Origin: Cryomorphaceae bacterium
Lineage (GTDB): Bacteria > Bacteroidota > Bacteroidia > Flavobacteriales > Schleiferiaceae
Assembly (NCBI GenBank): GCA_003566715.1
Contig: PXCF01000009.1
Span: 1-62,232, forward strand
Direction of reading: 5' to 3'
DNA: 62,232 nt
Made by a program: the position numbers and the translations under genes. The stretch's first letter is position 1. Each line of letters begins with the position of its first letter. The notes under the pieces were generated by a model. That model ran no database searches, was not told the DNA's origin, and was given only the letters and a program-made list of their open reading frames with translations. This document shows, piece by piece, positions 1 to 9,223 of this stretch.

Positions 1-73
1 AGTATTCAGTTTGGAGTATTCAGTTTTTAGTCTACGATACTCAAAAACTTACTCTTAACTATTAAGTATTCAT
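1..73. repeat. 14-base tandem repeat, left copy
   Basis: Degenerate tandem units of the form AGTATTCAGTTTGG and AGTATTCAGTTTTT start at base 1, and a further partial unit lies near 63-73. The same 14-base family recurs at 1773-1874, so the lipoprotein and CPBP protease genes lie between two blocks of it. The block is cut by the window edge, so its full length is unknown. Confidence 0.7.
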
Positions 74-205
74 TTTTTTGGTGGTTGCTAAATAGCGTGA
101 GTTGAGAGGCGCGGCAGTGCATCTTTCAAACTTCCCTTTGACAAAGAAGCAAAACGCATCCCCTCTGCAGGCATTGGTTTGTAAACGTCTCAACAGCCAA
201 AGAGA

Positions 206-237
206 TTTGGTGTGAATTTTACTTTTGTATACATTTG
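206..237 (+). promoter_or_regulatory. Bacteroidota-type promoter of the first lipoprotein gene
   Basis: TTTG at 206-209, a 20-base spacer, then TACATTTG at 230-237, which matches the TTTG/TAnnTTTG consensus of the Bacteroidota housekeeping sigma factor. The ATG follows 23 bases later. A second TACTTTTG at 220-227 has no -33 partner at the right distance. Confidence 0.7.
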
Positions 238-260
238 CGGGACACCTAAAACCAATTATT

Positions 261-926
261 ATGAAATTTTTTTCTAAATCCATGCTTTTGAGCATGTCAA
301 TTTTGTTTTTTGCAAGTTGTTCTAGCGATGATGATTTAAACGATGAGAACGGTGGTAATGGTAATGGCGGCGAACAGCAGTCATGTGATGATATGCCTCA
401 ATTTGCCGATGCCCAACACCAACAAATGTTTTCTATGTTAGGGAGTTCATGTATAAATACGTCCCTGTATGACCACAATCAAGTAGGGAGTGCTACGCTG
501 GTGCAAAGCGACGGCTCGCCAGAATGTATGATTGGCACGCCTTTTTTTAAAATTCATATGGGGCATGCCAGTGTAGAAGACTTTGCTAAGACCTTTGACG
601 TGGATATATATATGCTTACAGAAGACAAGTTCAATGTCGGCGATGAAATGGATTTATCCAGCGCTGATATTCACGTATATTACACCTATTTTGACAATAA
701 CGTCATTAAATCAGCAAAGGTAAACAGCGGCACGTTGAAGGTTGAAGCCGCCAATGATGCTGATTTTGGAGGAGAATTTTCTTTTACCGCACTTGAATTT
801 GAGGTTGATGCCGGCATCGACGCCTTTGTCAATGGCAGTGGATCATTTGTTAATGATGGTGATGAAATAGAGATTTCCGGTCGTTTTCTCATTCAGGACC
901 AAGGACTAAGTCCCGATTGTCAATAA
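261..926 (+). CDS. Secreted lipoprotein of unknown function
   Basis: This 221-residue protein has a short basic start, a hydrophobic stretch and a lipobox ending FFASC at about residue 18, followed by SSDDD and a Gly/Asn-rich linker. It should be exported, lipidated on that cysteine and held in the outer membrane; acidic residues after the cysteine fit Bacteroidota lipoproteins. The rest is acidic, beta-rich and contains a few cysteines (CDDMPQF, near the C-terminal CQ). I recognise no family. The ATG at 261 is preferred to the in-frame 225 because the signal peptide begins there and the promoter box at 230-237 would fall inside a longer reading frame. A good terminator follows. Confidence 0.8.
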   Translation: MKFFSKSMLLSMSILFFASCSSDDDLNDENGGNGNGGEQQSCDDMPQFADAQHQQMFSMLGSSCINTSLYDHNQVGSATLVQSDGSPECMIGTPFFKIHMGHASVEDFAKTFDVDIYMLTEDKFNVGDEMDLSSADIHVYYTYFDNNVIKSAKVNSGTLKVEAANDADFGGEFSFTALEFEVDAGIDAFVNGSGSFVNDGDEIEISGRFLIQDQGLSPDCQ

Positions 927-950
927 ACCTCAGTTTTGTAAAACTAAAAA

Positions 951-985
951 AGCGAAGATCAATATCGGTCTTCGCTTTTTTTATT
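951..985 (+). terminator. Rho-independent terminator after the lipoprotein gene
   Basis: AGCGAAGATC at 951-960 pairs with GGTCTTCGCT at 967-976 (10 bp with one G-T pair) around a six-base loop, followed by a T-rich run. Confidence 0.85.
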
Positions 986-1027
986 TTTGTCTTCAAACAG
1001 AATTAAAACCTACACTTCTTTTCTGCC

Positions 1028-1735
1028 TCAATCATCAATCCTTCGTTCCTGCTCATCACTCTTCACTCTAATTCTTCTAACCCCATAAACAATCAGTGTA
1101 GCATTGTTCAGTAAATGCAGAATGACAGGGGTCCAAATGCTTTCGGTAATGATATAGGATATGGCCAGGAAAATACCAATGATGAAGCTGCCTACAAGAC
1201 CTTTCAAGCCTTGATAGGAGTGGCCCATGCAAAAGATCAAAGAAGAAATGATGATCAACCACCAGCCGGTCATGCCCAATGTTTCGAATAGTAGGTAAAA
1301 TAACACCAAACGAAAAACGAATTCTTCAAACACGACGGCAATGGCAACGTCAAAGGCAAATGAGCGCATACGTTTCAGGTTGTCGGGTAGCATGGTTACC
1401 GGAAAGCCCATGATTTCTTTCCGAGACTTGAGTTCATTTCTTTTGTAGGGTGCCCAGGGTGTAAAGCTCAAAATTAAATGAACGGTAAAAATGGGTGTTA
1501 TAACGGATAGTAAATCACTTTCTTTTTCAAAAAGAATCCAGCTATTAGGTGCCCAAAGCTCGTGTGGGGCAAACCAAAATGCCTTCGGAACCAGTAGGTA
1601 AATGATAAGTAGGCCAAATAATGAGTAGTAAATATTTTTTCTGAAGTCGCCCTTTTCAAAAGACGTATGGCGAAATCCAATAATCATAGACATGAAGGAA
1701 AAACCAATGATGATGAAAAGTGCTATCCAGTCCAT
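1028..1735 (-). CDS. CPBP family intramembrane metalloprotease
   Basis: A 235-residue polytopic membrane protein with the three CPBP (CAAX protease/bacteriocin-processing, Abi) motifs: EExxxR (E137, E138, R142), FxxxH (F168 to H172) and HxxxN (H207 to N211). These form the glutamate/histidine metal-binding site of an intramembrane protease. Several hydrophobic segments precede the motifs. Substrates cannot be predicted: the family includes CAAX endopeptidases, bacteriocin-immunity proteins and regulators. It is transcribed alone, convergent with the preceding lipoprotein gene, and its upstream region is filled with 14-base repeats. Confidence 0.85.
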   Translation of the reverse strand: MDWIALFIIIGFSFMSMIIGFRHTSFEKGDFRKNIYYSLFGLLIIYLLVPKAFWFAPHELWAPNSWILFEKESDLLSVITPIFTVHLILSFTPWAPYKRNELKSRKEIMGFPVTMLPDNLKRMRSFAFDVAIAVVFEEFVFRLVLFYLLFETLGMTGWWLIIISSLIFCMGHSYQGLKGLVGSFIIGIFLAISYIITESIWTPVILHLLNNATLIVYGVRRIRVKSDEQERRIDD

Positions 1736-1772
1736 TTTTTGATATTAGTATGCAATAATACGCTAATAATTT

Positions 1773-1874
1773 AGTATTCAGTGTTCAGTATTCAGTGTTC
1801 AGTATTCAGTGTTCAGTATTTAGTGTTCAGTATTAAGTTTTTAGTATTCAGTTTTCAGTGTTTAGTGTTCAGTT
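1773..1874. repeat. 14-base tandem repeat, right copy
   Basis: Three perfect units AGTATTCAGTGTTC (1773-1786, 1787-1800, 1801-1814), a fourth with one change (1815-1828), then degenerate TTTAGT/TTCAGT units to about 1874. The 423-base gene-free stretch 1736-2158 holds this block and, on the minus strand at 1993-2158, a possible remnant of a beta-barrel C-terminus. No clear dnaE promoter was seen. Confidence 0.85.
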
Positions 1875-2158
1875 TGGACGGAGGGTGGGGATGGAACGTT
1901 TGGTTTAAATACCGGCCATAAGCTTATGTAGAGACGTACGGCAGTCTTTTTTTATAAACAATCAATTCTAGTCTGAAGTCTGGATAGACGTATCATTTAT
2001 TAAAAAATTCTACGCTAATATTGACGTTAGCGCCCCAGCTCCATGCTCCTCGCTCACTGCTAAATTGTGGAAAACTTCCCCCTAATATCACCCGTAGATT
2101 TAGTATTTTTATAGCTGCAAATGAACGGCGTTGTTCAATTTTACCATACTGAAAGCCA

Positions 2159-5100
2159 ATGTATTTAATTTTTGATACCGAGACTACCGGACTGCCCAAG
2201 GACTGGAATAAACCATTTACCGATGTTGATAACTGGCCGCGGATGGTGCAAATTGCTTGGCAGTTACACGACGATATGGGGCAGTTGCTAGAGCACGTGG
2301 ATTACCTCATTCAACCCGATGGTTACGATATCCCTTATGATGCGGAAAAAGTCCACGGTATATCCACCGCATTGGCCAAGGAGGAAGGGGTGCCGCTCAA
2401 CCAAGCACTGGAACATCTCATCAAGGCGTTGTCGCAGGCTAAATTTGCCGTTGGACAAAATTTGAACTTCGATATTAATATCGTTGGTGCTGAATTGGTA
2501 CGTGCGGGTATGTCGCATCAACCGCTTACCGACATGCCAATCTTGGATACCTGTACGGAAACCACAGCGGAATTAATCAAACTGCCCGGTGGACGCGGAG
2601 GGAGGTTTAAATTACCCAACCTTACCGAGCTTCACCAGTACCTATTCGGCGTGCCTTTTGCCGAAGCCCACAATGCCACGGCCGACGTAGAAGCGACCAC
2701 CCGCTGTTTCTTTGAATTGCTGCGAAGAGGTGTTTTTACCACCAAGGAACTGCAAGCGGAACAGGATTATTTGGCCGCTTTTCAAGCGCGGCACCAAGAC
2801 CCCATTGGCACCTACGGATTAAAGCACCAAAATCTCAAGGAGAAAAGCGCATCCTTAGTCGCCCCCACGAGCGATGGTCCCAGTGCGCAAGACATTAAAG
2901 AAAACCTCTCCGTACTGGCAGAAACGCCTTTTTTCCACATCCACAACCACACCCAATACTCGGTATTGCAATCCACCACCGAGCTTCCCGCATTGGTACA
3001 AAAAGCTGCTGAGATGAAAATGCCGGCGGTGAGTATGACCGACCTGGGCAATATGATGGGGGCGTTTCACTTCATCAGTGAGGTTGAGCGCTACAACAAA
3101 TCACAAAAGCAAAAACAAGAAGCAGACCCCGAATTTGAACCCCAATTTATGCGCGCCATCGTGGGGGGGGAGTTGTTTTTATGTCGCGATCGCTTAAACC
3201 ACAGCTCCAAAGACAACGGCTACCAAATCGTCTTTTTGGCCAAAAATAAAAAGGGCTACCACAACCTGGCCAAGTTGTCATCCACCGGCTACCTCGATGG
3301 CTTTTACTACGTGCCGCGCATCGATAGAGACATTTTACTCCAGCACAAGGAAGACATCATTGTTACCACCGGCGGAATTTCCGGGGAGGTACCGCAACTC
3401 ATTTTACAGGAGGGCGAGGCCAAAGCCGAAGAAGCGCTGCTCTGGTGGAAAGAGCACTTCGGTGAAGATTTTTACGTGGAACTGGTGCGCCATGATTTGC
3501 CGGAAGAAGACCGGGTCAATCCGGTACTTTTGGCTCTGGCGAAAAAACACGATGTGAAAGTAGTGGCGGCCAACGATAATTTTTACTTAGAACGCAGCGA
3601 TGCGAACGCTCACGATGCCCTTTTGTGTGTCAAAGAAGGTGAAAAACAAAGCACACCCATCGGTAGAGGTCGCGGTTATCGTTACGGTTTCCCCAACGAC
3701 CTGTATTATTTCGCCTCATCCGACGAAATGAAGCGCCGCTTTGCCGACATCCCCGAAGCGATTGAAAACCTCGGTGAGATCTATGATAAAATTGAGGAGT
3801 ACACCTTGGCGCGTGACGTACTCTTACCGGCGTTTGATATTCCGGAAGAGTTTCAAGACCCGCAAGACAAAGAAGATGGGGGCAAGCGCGGAGAGAATGC
3901 GTATCTACGCCACTTGACCTACGAAGGAGCAAAAGTGCGCTACGGAGAGATTACCGATGAGATTCGTGAGCGCATAGACTTTGAGCTGGAAACCATTGCC
4001 AATACGGGTTATCCCGGTTACTTCCTCATCGTGCAAGATTTTTGCAACGAAGCCCGAAATATGGGGGTTTCTGTGGGACCAGGTAGGGGCTCCGCCGCCG
4101 GTTCGGTGGTGGCTTATTGCAACGGAATTACCAACATCGACCCCATCAAGTACGACCTGCTTTTTGAGCGTTTCCTCAATCCGGAGCGGGTGTCTTTACC
4201 CGATATCGATATCGACTTTGACGACCTCGGAAGAGGGAAAGTCATTCAGTACGTAATCGATAAGTACGGCGAAAATCAGGTGGCCCAAATCATTACTTAC
4301 GGTAAAATGGCGGCCAAGTCGGCCATTCGCGATACGGGAAGAGTGATGGAGCTGCCTTTGTCCGATACCGACCGCTTGGCTAAAATGGTACCCAACAACC
4401 TGTCCTTGGCCAAACTTTTCAACATGGAAGAAAAGGATCTCAAGGACAAAGTGCGTTCGGAAGAGTGGGAAAACACTCTGGTTTTGCGCAACCTTTATGC
4501 CGGGTCATCGCCGGAGTCTAAAGTCTTGCAACAAGCCGCCATTCTCGAAGGCTCGGTGCGAAATACGGGGATACACGCATGTGGGGTCATCATCACGCCT
4601 TCGGATATACGTGAATTTATTCCCGTAGCCACTTCTAAAGACTCTGAACTTTGGTATACGCAGTTTGACAATGCCGTGGTAGAAAATGCCGGTTTGTTGA
4701 AAATGGACTTCCTCGGTTTACGCACCTTGTCCATCATCAAAAAAGCAGTAGACATCATTGAGGAGCTCACCGGCAAGCGCATCGATCCTGAGGAAGTGCC
4801 ACTCGACGATGAAAAGACCTACGAACTCTTCCAGCGCGGTGATACCATGGGGATATTCCAGTACGAATCTGGTGGTATGCGCTCCAACCTTCGCGAACTT
4901 CGTCCTACGGTATTTGAAGACCTCATTGCCATGAACGCCTTGTACCGTCCGGGTCCGATGGACTACATACCGTCCTTTATCAAGCGTAAGCACGGAGAGG
5001 AAGAGATCGTTTATGATTTGCCGGAAATGGAAGGTAACCTAAAGGAAACCTACGGGATTACCGTGTACCAAGAGCAGGTAATGTTACTCTCACAGCACTT

Positions 5101-6556
5101 AGCCGACTTTACCAAGGGGGAGGCCGACGTACTGCGTAAGGCCATGGGTAAAAAGCAGCGTGCTGTACTTGACGCCATGAAGCCCAAGTTTATCGAGCAG
5201 GCCAATGCCAAAGGTCACCCCTCGGAGGTCTTGGAGAAAATCTGGACCGACTGGGAGAAGTTTGCCGCCTACGCCTTTAACAAATCACATTCCACCTGTT
5301 ACGCCTACGTAGCCTTTCAAACGGCCTACCTCAAGGCGCACCATCCCGAAGCGTTTTATGCCTCGGTATTGTCTAACAACCTCAGTGATATCAAGACCTT
5401 GGGGCTTTACATGGAGGCATGCAAGTCGGTCGATATCAAAGTACGCGTCCCTTCCGTGAACGAAAGTAAGCTAGACTTTACCGTCAACAAAGACAAGCAG
5501 ATTGTCTTCGGTTTGGCCGGCATTAAAGGGGTAGGAGAAAATGCCGCCCGCAGCATCATCGAAGAGCGAGAAGCCAATGGCGAGTACACCGACTTATTTG
5601 ATTTTGCGCAGCGTACTGACTGGAAGACGGTCAATAAAAAGTGCATTGAAAACCTCATTTTAAGTGGGGCATTTGACGATTTCAAAATTCCTCGTGCTGC
5701 CTATTTTCATGAAGTATCCGAAGGGAAGACCTTTTTGGAAATTCTCGTTAAATTTGGTCAAGCAGTGCAAAGTGACCAACAAAACGCTCAGGCCAGTTTG
5801 TTTGGCGGTGTGGAAGAGATCGAAATTCAAACACCGGACGTTCCGCAGGTGAGCGAGTGGGACCGCATGGTGCTGCTTAACAAAGAAAAAGACGTTAACG
5901 GCGTTTACATCAGCAGCCACCCCTTAGACGATTATAAGCTGGAAATTGAGATGTTTGTTCGCCACAAACTCTCCATGCTCAACCGCAACCTCAATGACTT
6001 TCTGCCCAAGATGGCCGATGACCAGCGACAAGTCACCAGTCCCGAGTTCACCATGGCCGGGATGGTCACCGGCGTGCAGCACCGTACCAGTTCACGCGAC
6101 GGTAAACCATTTGCCATCTTCCACATCCTTGATCACAGTGGAGCGTATGAGTTCCGACTCTTCGGTGACGACTACGTCAAATATCGCAACTACCTATTTG
6201 AAGGCTGTTTTGTGCTTTTTAGAATGAACATCCAGTCTGGTTACCGCCGACAAGATGGCACCATTGGTGATCCACGCGAAAAGATCACCCAAATGACCCT
6301 TTTGTCTGAAGTTTTGGAGAAATCCCTCAAGAGCCTCAAGCTCTCCGTCATGATCGACAAGGCCACCGACGAGCGCATTGTGGCCCTGCAGCAAATCATC
6401 GATGCCAATCCTGGTGAACTGCCCCTTTCTGTAGAGATCAAAGCCGGCAAAGACAAAGTTAACATGGCCTGTGGTCGCCGCGTCTCTGCCGATCGCGCCT
6501 TCTTGCGTCAGCTGTTGAAAATGAATAGTTGGGTGCATTGGGGGATGGAGCGGTGA
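2159..6556 (+). CDS. dnaE: DNA polymerase III alpha subunit with fused N-terminal 3'-5' exonuclease
   Basis: The replicative polymerase subunit, 1465 residues. Residues 1-190 are a DnaQ-like DEDDh exonuclease: D6-x-E8 in FDTETTG, D105 in LNFDINIVG, and H171/D176 in HNATAD. A PHP domain begins near residue 255. It keeps H260, H262 and H264 (HIHNHT), but the usual TDHG motif reads TDLG (L296), so PHP metal binding is probably weakened. The polymerase core has PDIDIDF at 681-687 (D682 and D684, matching E. coli D401/D403) and the third aspartate D850 in LKMDFLG. Helix-hairpin-helix and OB-fold regions follow in the C-terminal third. The exonuclease fusion presumably supplies proofreading in cis. 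The start is the first ATG and places the exonuclease beta-1 strand right at the N-terminus. It is transcribed alone. Confidence 0.95.
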   Translation: MYLIFDTETTGLPKDWNKPFTDVDNWPRMVQIAWQLHDDMGQLLEHVDYLIQPDGYDIPYDAEKVHGISTALAKEEGVPLNQALEHLIKALSQAKFAVGQNLNFDINIVGAELVRAGMSHQPLTDMPILDTCTETTAELIKLPGGRGGRFKLPNLTELHQYLFGVPFAEAHNATADVEATTRCFFELLRRGVFTTKELQAEQDYLAAFQARHQDPIGTYGLKHQNLKEKSASLVAPTSDGPSAQDIKENLSVLAETPFFHIHNHTQYSVLQSTTELPALVQKAAEMKMPAVSMTDLGNMMGAFHFISEVERYNKSQKQKQEADPEFEPQFMRAIVGGELFLCRDRLNHSSKDNGYQIVFLAKNKKGYHNLAKLSSTGYLDGFYYVPRIDRDILLQHKEDIIVTTGGISGEVPQLILQEGEAKAEEALLWWKEHFGEDFYVELVRHDLPEEDRVNPVLLALAKKHDVKVVAANDNFYLERSDANAHDALLCVKEGEKQSTPIGRGRGYRYGFPNDLYYFASSDEMKRRFADIPEAIENLGEIYDKIEEYTLARDVLLPAFDIPEEFQDPQDKEDGGKRGENAYLRHLTYEGAKVRYGEITDEIRERIDFELETIANTGYPGYFLIVQDFCNEARNMGVSVGPGRGSAAGSVVAYCNGITNIDPIKYDLLFERFLNPERVSLPDIDIDFDDLGRGKVIQYVIDKYGENQVAQIITYGKMAAKSAIRDTGRVMELPLSDTDRLAKMVPNNLSLAKLFNMEEKDLKDKVRSEEWENTLVLRNLYAGSSPESKVLQQAAILEGSVRNTGIHACGVIITPSDIREFIPVATSKDSELWYTQFDNAVVENAGLLKMDFLGLRTLSIIKKAVDIIEELTGKRIDPEEVPLDDEKTYELFQRGDTMGIFQYESGGMRSNLRELRPTVFEDLIAMNALYRPGPMDYIPSFIKRKHGEEEIVYDLPEMEGNLKETYGITVYQEQVMLLSQHLADFTKGEADVLRKAMGKKQRAVLDAMKPKFIEQANAKGHPSEVLEKIWTDWEKFAAYAFNKSHSTCYAYVAFQTAYLKAHHPEAFYASVLSNNLSDIKTLGLYMEACKSVDIKVRVPSVNESKLDFTVNKDKQIVFGLAGIKGVGENAARSIIEEREANGEYTDLFDFAQRTDWKTVNKKCIENLILSGAFDDFKIPRAAYFHEVSEGKTFLEILVKFGQAVQSDQQNAQASLFGGVEEIEIQTPDVPQVSEWDRMVLLNKEKDVNGVYISSHPLDDYKLEIEMFVRHKLSMLNRNLNDFLPKMADDQRQVTSPEFTMAGMVTGVQHRTSSRDGKPFAIFHILDHSGAYEFRLFGDDYVKYRNYLFEGCFVLFRMNIQSGYRRQDGTIGDPREKITQMTLLSEVLEKSLKSLKLSVMIDKATDERIVALQQIIDANPGELPLSVEIKAGKDKVNMACGRRVSADRAFLRQLLKMNSWVHWGMER

Positions 6557-6723
6557 GCTTGAGGGTGCTATAAAAATAGCTCAATTATTTTGAAATAACT
6601 CGAATAAGGCATTTTTCCCTTTCAAGGCTTGCCTTTTAAACCACTCCTACCCAAAACCATTGAGGGAAGCAATACGTCATCAAGTCGCTAAGACCCCTCG
6701 AAGTTATGTTTATACTGCTGCAT

Positions 6724-7689
6724 TCACGGCAACGTCAAACTATACAGCCTCGCTGGTAGGTTGTGCTCTTTGGTCTTTTCTGAGCTCAAATAGAGTTCGT
6801 TATGGCTTTTAAACACGACCGCTTCCATTTGTCCAATGGAGGCGAAGCTGCCTAAACCAATGCGCTTTTTTTCGCCGGAAAAGAAGTTATCACCTTCGAA
6901 ATTGCTGAGGACCCAAAGAAAGACATCGTCGGACTTGTTGTAGCCAGAGAGAATTACCACGCGACCGTCTTGTCGGATATCTGCACCGGTGATTCTTCCC
7001 CCTGCGGGAAAAGAGGCCAATAGTTCGGCGGCATATTCGTCTTCGCTTGGTTCAGCGGGAATTCGGTAGAGGTTGGTGCGGTTATCGGTGCGGTGCTTGG
7101 TGAAAAGGTAGAGATAGTTGTTGCGATAAATCAATGCTTCACAGTCGAAGTTGTGGTCGTCGAGAAAAAAGATGGTTTGCTCGGGGTAGCGAAGGCGAAT
7201 AATGCCGTCATGCTGTACCTGGCGATCGCCGCTGCCTTCGAGGTCTGACTTCTTTACGCGATAGATTTTTAAATCTTTGCGATTGCCGTCGTTGTTGCCC
7301 ATGTCACCCACAAACAAGTGGGTTTCGCTGCGAGCCAAGTCTTCCCAGTCTTCGTTGGTGCCATTGGTTAGCTCAATGGTAGCTGTTATGTTGCCAGTCT
7401 CCGGGTCTATGGTGTACAAGTGGTTGGTATGACCGCGATCGTTGTGGGTAAAAAGTTCCCCATTCATGAGTTCTAGTCCGGAGGTTTCTTTGACCGTTTT
7501 GGGCAATTCGGTAAGTATGTTGGGGGTTTTCTTGCGCTCCTTATAAATACATCCTTCATCTGTTCGTGCCCGGGATGAAAAGTTGGTTGCCGCTGGGTCG
7601 TCACAGTTTCTGTCGCCCGAAGAGCACCCGGTGATAATGAGGAAAAGGACGAGAAATTGTCTGAAAATGATGATCATGACTTGAAACAT
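6724..7689 (-). CDS. Beta-propeller-like lipoprotein
   Basis: 321 residues with a hydrophobic signal and lipobox IITGC near residue 22. Next comes one NCDDPAATNF...DEGCIY module, the calcium-loop-like GCxDPxAxNYxxxAxxDDGSC motif common in Bacteroidota surface proteins. The body has regularly spaced motifs (ETSGLELMNGELFTHND, HLYTIDPETG, NLYRIPAE) typical of propeller blades and of esterase-like/phytase-like beta-propellers. It is likely exported to the cell surface; the ligand is unknown. It lies 15 bases downstream of the NusG-like gene and is probably co-transcribed with it. An ATG four codons downstream (7677) is an equally good start. Confidence 0.7.
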   Translation of the reverse strand: MFQVMIIIFRQFLVLFLIITGCSSGDRNCDDPAATNFSSRARTDEGCIYKERKKTPNILTELPKTVKETSGLELMNGELFTHNDRGHTNHLYTIDPETGNITATIELTNGTNEDWEDLARSETHLFVGDMGNNDGNRKDLKIYRVKKSDLEGSGDRQVQHDGIIRLRYPEQTIFFLDDHNFDCEALIYRNNYLYLFTKHRTDNRTNLYRIPAEPSEDEYAAELLASFPAGGRITGADIRQDGRVVILSGYNKSDDVFLWVLSNFEGDNFFSGEKKRIGLGSFASIGQMEAVVFKSHNELYLSSEKTKEHNLPARLYSLTLP

Positions 7690-7704
7690 ATCGGTTGATA
7701 GTTG

Positions 7705-8211
7705 TTATTCGGTGGTGCTGGTTTTGCTAGGACGGATGTTTGAGCGCTTGACGTTGGCAATCAACGCTATGCCCAAACCTTCAATCTCTACACGCGCTTG
7801 TTTTTTGTTCACAGAAACAACTTTTCCGCTTTTGCCGCCCAGCGCACCGCTTTCAATTTCGATGGTCATGCCGGGACGAATGGACACCACTTCAATTTTG
7901 TCTTCGTGGTGATTATCGAGGAAATGCTGCAGTGCAATCATCTCTTCGTCGCGAACAACTGCCGGTTTTTTGAGCCAGTAGACAAAGTTCATGGCACCTG
8001 GAGTCTGCAGCACTTGATGACGAGCTTTTTCCTCACATTTCACAAATACATAGGAGGGAATCACCACCATGTCGACCCACTTCTTGCGGTCGCTCCACTG
8101 TCGAAGTTGCTTTTGCACCGGACAGTAAACTTCAAATCCTTCACGTTCGAGTAATTCAGCGGTTTTCTTTTCGCTTCGTGGCTTGGTGTATATGACGTAC
8201 CAGTTTTTCAT
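7705..8211 (-). CDS. NusG-family (UpxY-like) transcription antiterminator
   Basis: 168 residues. An N-terminal NGN domain starts WYVIYTKPRSEKK and runs to about residue 100. A KOW domain follows (GMTIEIESGALGGKSGKVV), ending in VKRSNI. This is the layout of specialised NusG paralogues such as UpxY in Bacteroides, LoaP and RfaH, which ride on RNA polymerase and suppress termination in long operons. UpxY proteins normally head capsule loci. Here the only gene behind it is the 321-residue lipoprotein, so its target operon is not evident. A minus-strand TAATTTTG (8237-8230) could be its -7 box. Confidence 0.85.
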   Translation of the reverse strand: MKNWYVIYTKPRSEKKTAELLEREGFEVYCPVQKQLRQWSDRKKWVDMVVIPSYVFVKCEEKARHQVLQTPGAMNFVYWLKKPAVVRDEEMIALQHFLDNHHEDKIEVVSIRPGMTIEIESGALGGKSGKVVSVNKKQARVEIEGLGIALIANVKRSNIRPSKTSTTE

Positions 8212-8305
8212 TTAAGATAAATCTAAAAACAAAATTACGCCTACTAAATCAGTTCGCCTAATTTTTTTAGTTAATGGTTTCAAAGTAATGCACATTTACG
8301 GTAGT

Positions 8306-9064
8306 TTATTCAGCGGATACCACGTGGGTATCTAATGACAAGTGACAGTTGGGCGGCAACGTGATGTCGTTGTGTTTTCCCAAGTGGTGACTGATGTGAG
8401 TGAAATAGGTTTGCTTGGCACCAATGCTTTTTGACAGTTTTACAGCCTCCTCTAGGGTTAAATGAGAGTGGTGGGTTTTGTGCCGTAGTGCGTTCAATAC
8501 CAATGTGTGCACACCTTTCAATTTTTCCATAGATTTAGCCGGAATGGTTTTTACATCGGTCAGGTAAGCGGTATTCCTCACTCGAAACCCTAAAATCGGC
8601 AAGTCACCGTGAAACACGCGAATAGGGGTAATCAAGGTGTTTTCAATAGTGAAGGGTTGTTCGTCAATGGTATGCAATTCAAAGCGCGGGGCACCGGGGT
8701 AGGGATTTTTCTCAAAGGCGTATGCGTACTGCTGCCGAATGCGTTGAAGAACTTTTAATTCGGCATAAATGGGAAATGGCTTGTCGAGTGCATGAATCAA
8801 CGGCCGAAGATCATCAAGGCCGCCGGTATGATCCTGATGTGCATGGGTGAGGAGCAACGCAGTTGGTAGCGGCAATTGGGTTCGCAGCAGCTGTAACCGT
8901 AAGTCAGGACCGGCATCGATGAGAATCGAAAGATTGTGGGTGCTTATTAATGCGCTGGTTCTTAATCGGTAATCGCGTTTGTCTTCGCTGTTACATACCG
9001 CACAATCACATCCGATCACTGGAATACCTTGAGAGGTTCCTGTTCCTAAAAACTCAATTTGCAT
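8306..9064 (-). CDS. PhnP-like MBL-fold metallohydrolase
   Basis: 252 residues of the metallo-beta-lactamase fold. The metal-binding motif is HAHQDH at 74-79, with further ligands in ILIDAGPD (near 50) and the C-terminal FTHISHH. The cysteine cluster C19, C21, C24 (GCDCAVC) after GTGTSQGIP is the structural zinc site of the PhnP/PqqB-like subgroup. PhnP is a cyclic-ribose phosphodiesterase in phosphonate breakdown, but no phn genes are near, so phosphodiesterase activity is likely and the substrate is unknown. It is transcribed alone, divergent from the next gene. Confidence 0.85.
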   Translation of the reverse strand: MQIEFLGTGTSQGIPVIGCDCAVCNSEDKRDYRLRTSALISTHNLSILIDAGPDLRLQLLRTQLPLPTALLLTHAHQDHTGGLDDLRPLIHALDKPFPIYAELKVLQRIRQQYAYAFEKNPYPGAPRFELHTIDEQPFTIENTLITPIRVFHGDLPILGFRVRNTAYLTDVKTIPAKSMEKLKGVHTLVLNALRHKTHHSHLTLEEAVKLSKSIGAKQTYFTHISHHLGKHNDITLPPNCHLSLDTHVVSAE

Positions 9065-9166
9065 GAAGTTAATTTGTGTTGAAAATCCAATCAGTCATAA
9101 ATCAAAAAAAACAATCATGAATAATCGTTAATACGATGCCAAAAGTACGGATTTATAACAAAAACC

Positions 9167-9198
9167 TTTGCTCTAAGTCTATAAGCATTTTACCTTTG
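9167..9198 (+). promoter_or_regulatory. Promoter of the 477-residue conserved gene
   Basis: TTTG at 9167-9170, a spacer of exactly 20 bases and TACCTTTG at 9191-9198. This is a near-ideal Bacteroidota promoter, 25 bases upstream of the ATG at 9224. Confidence 0.8.
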
Positions 9199-9223
9199 TT
9201 GGGTAAATATAACACAGGAATTG

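Noticed and set aside
62-295. 77-codon minus-strand frame at the left edge
   Set aside because: It runs through the promoter of the first lipoprotein and through repeat sequence, and has no recognisable protein features.
1773-1874. CRISPR array
   Set aside because: Units are short and directly tandem with no unique spacers, and no cas genes are present.
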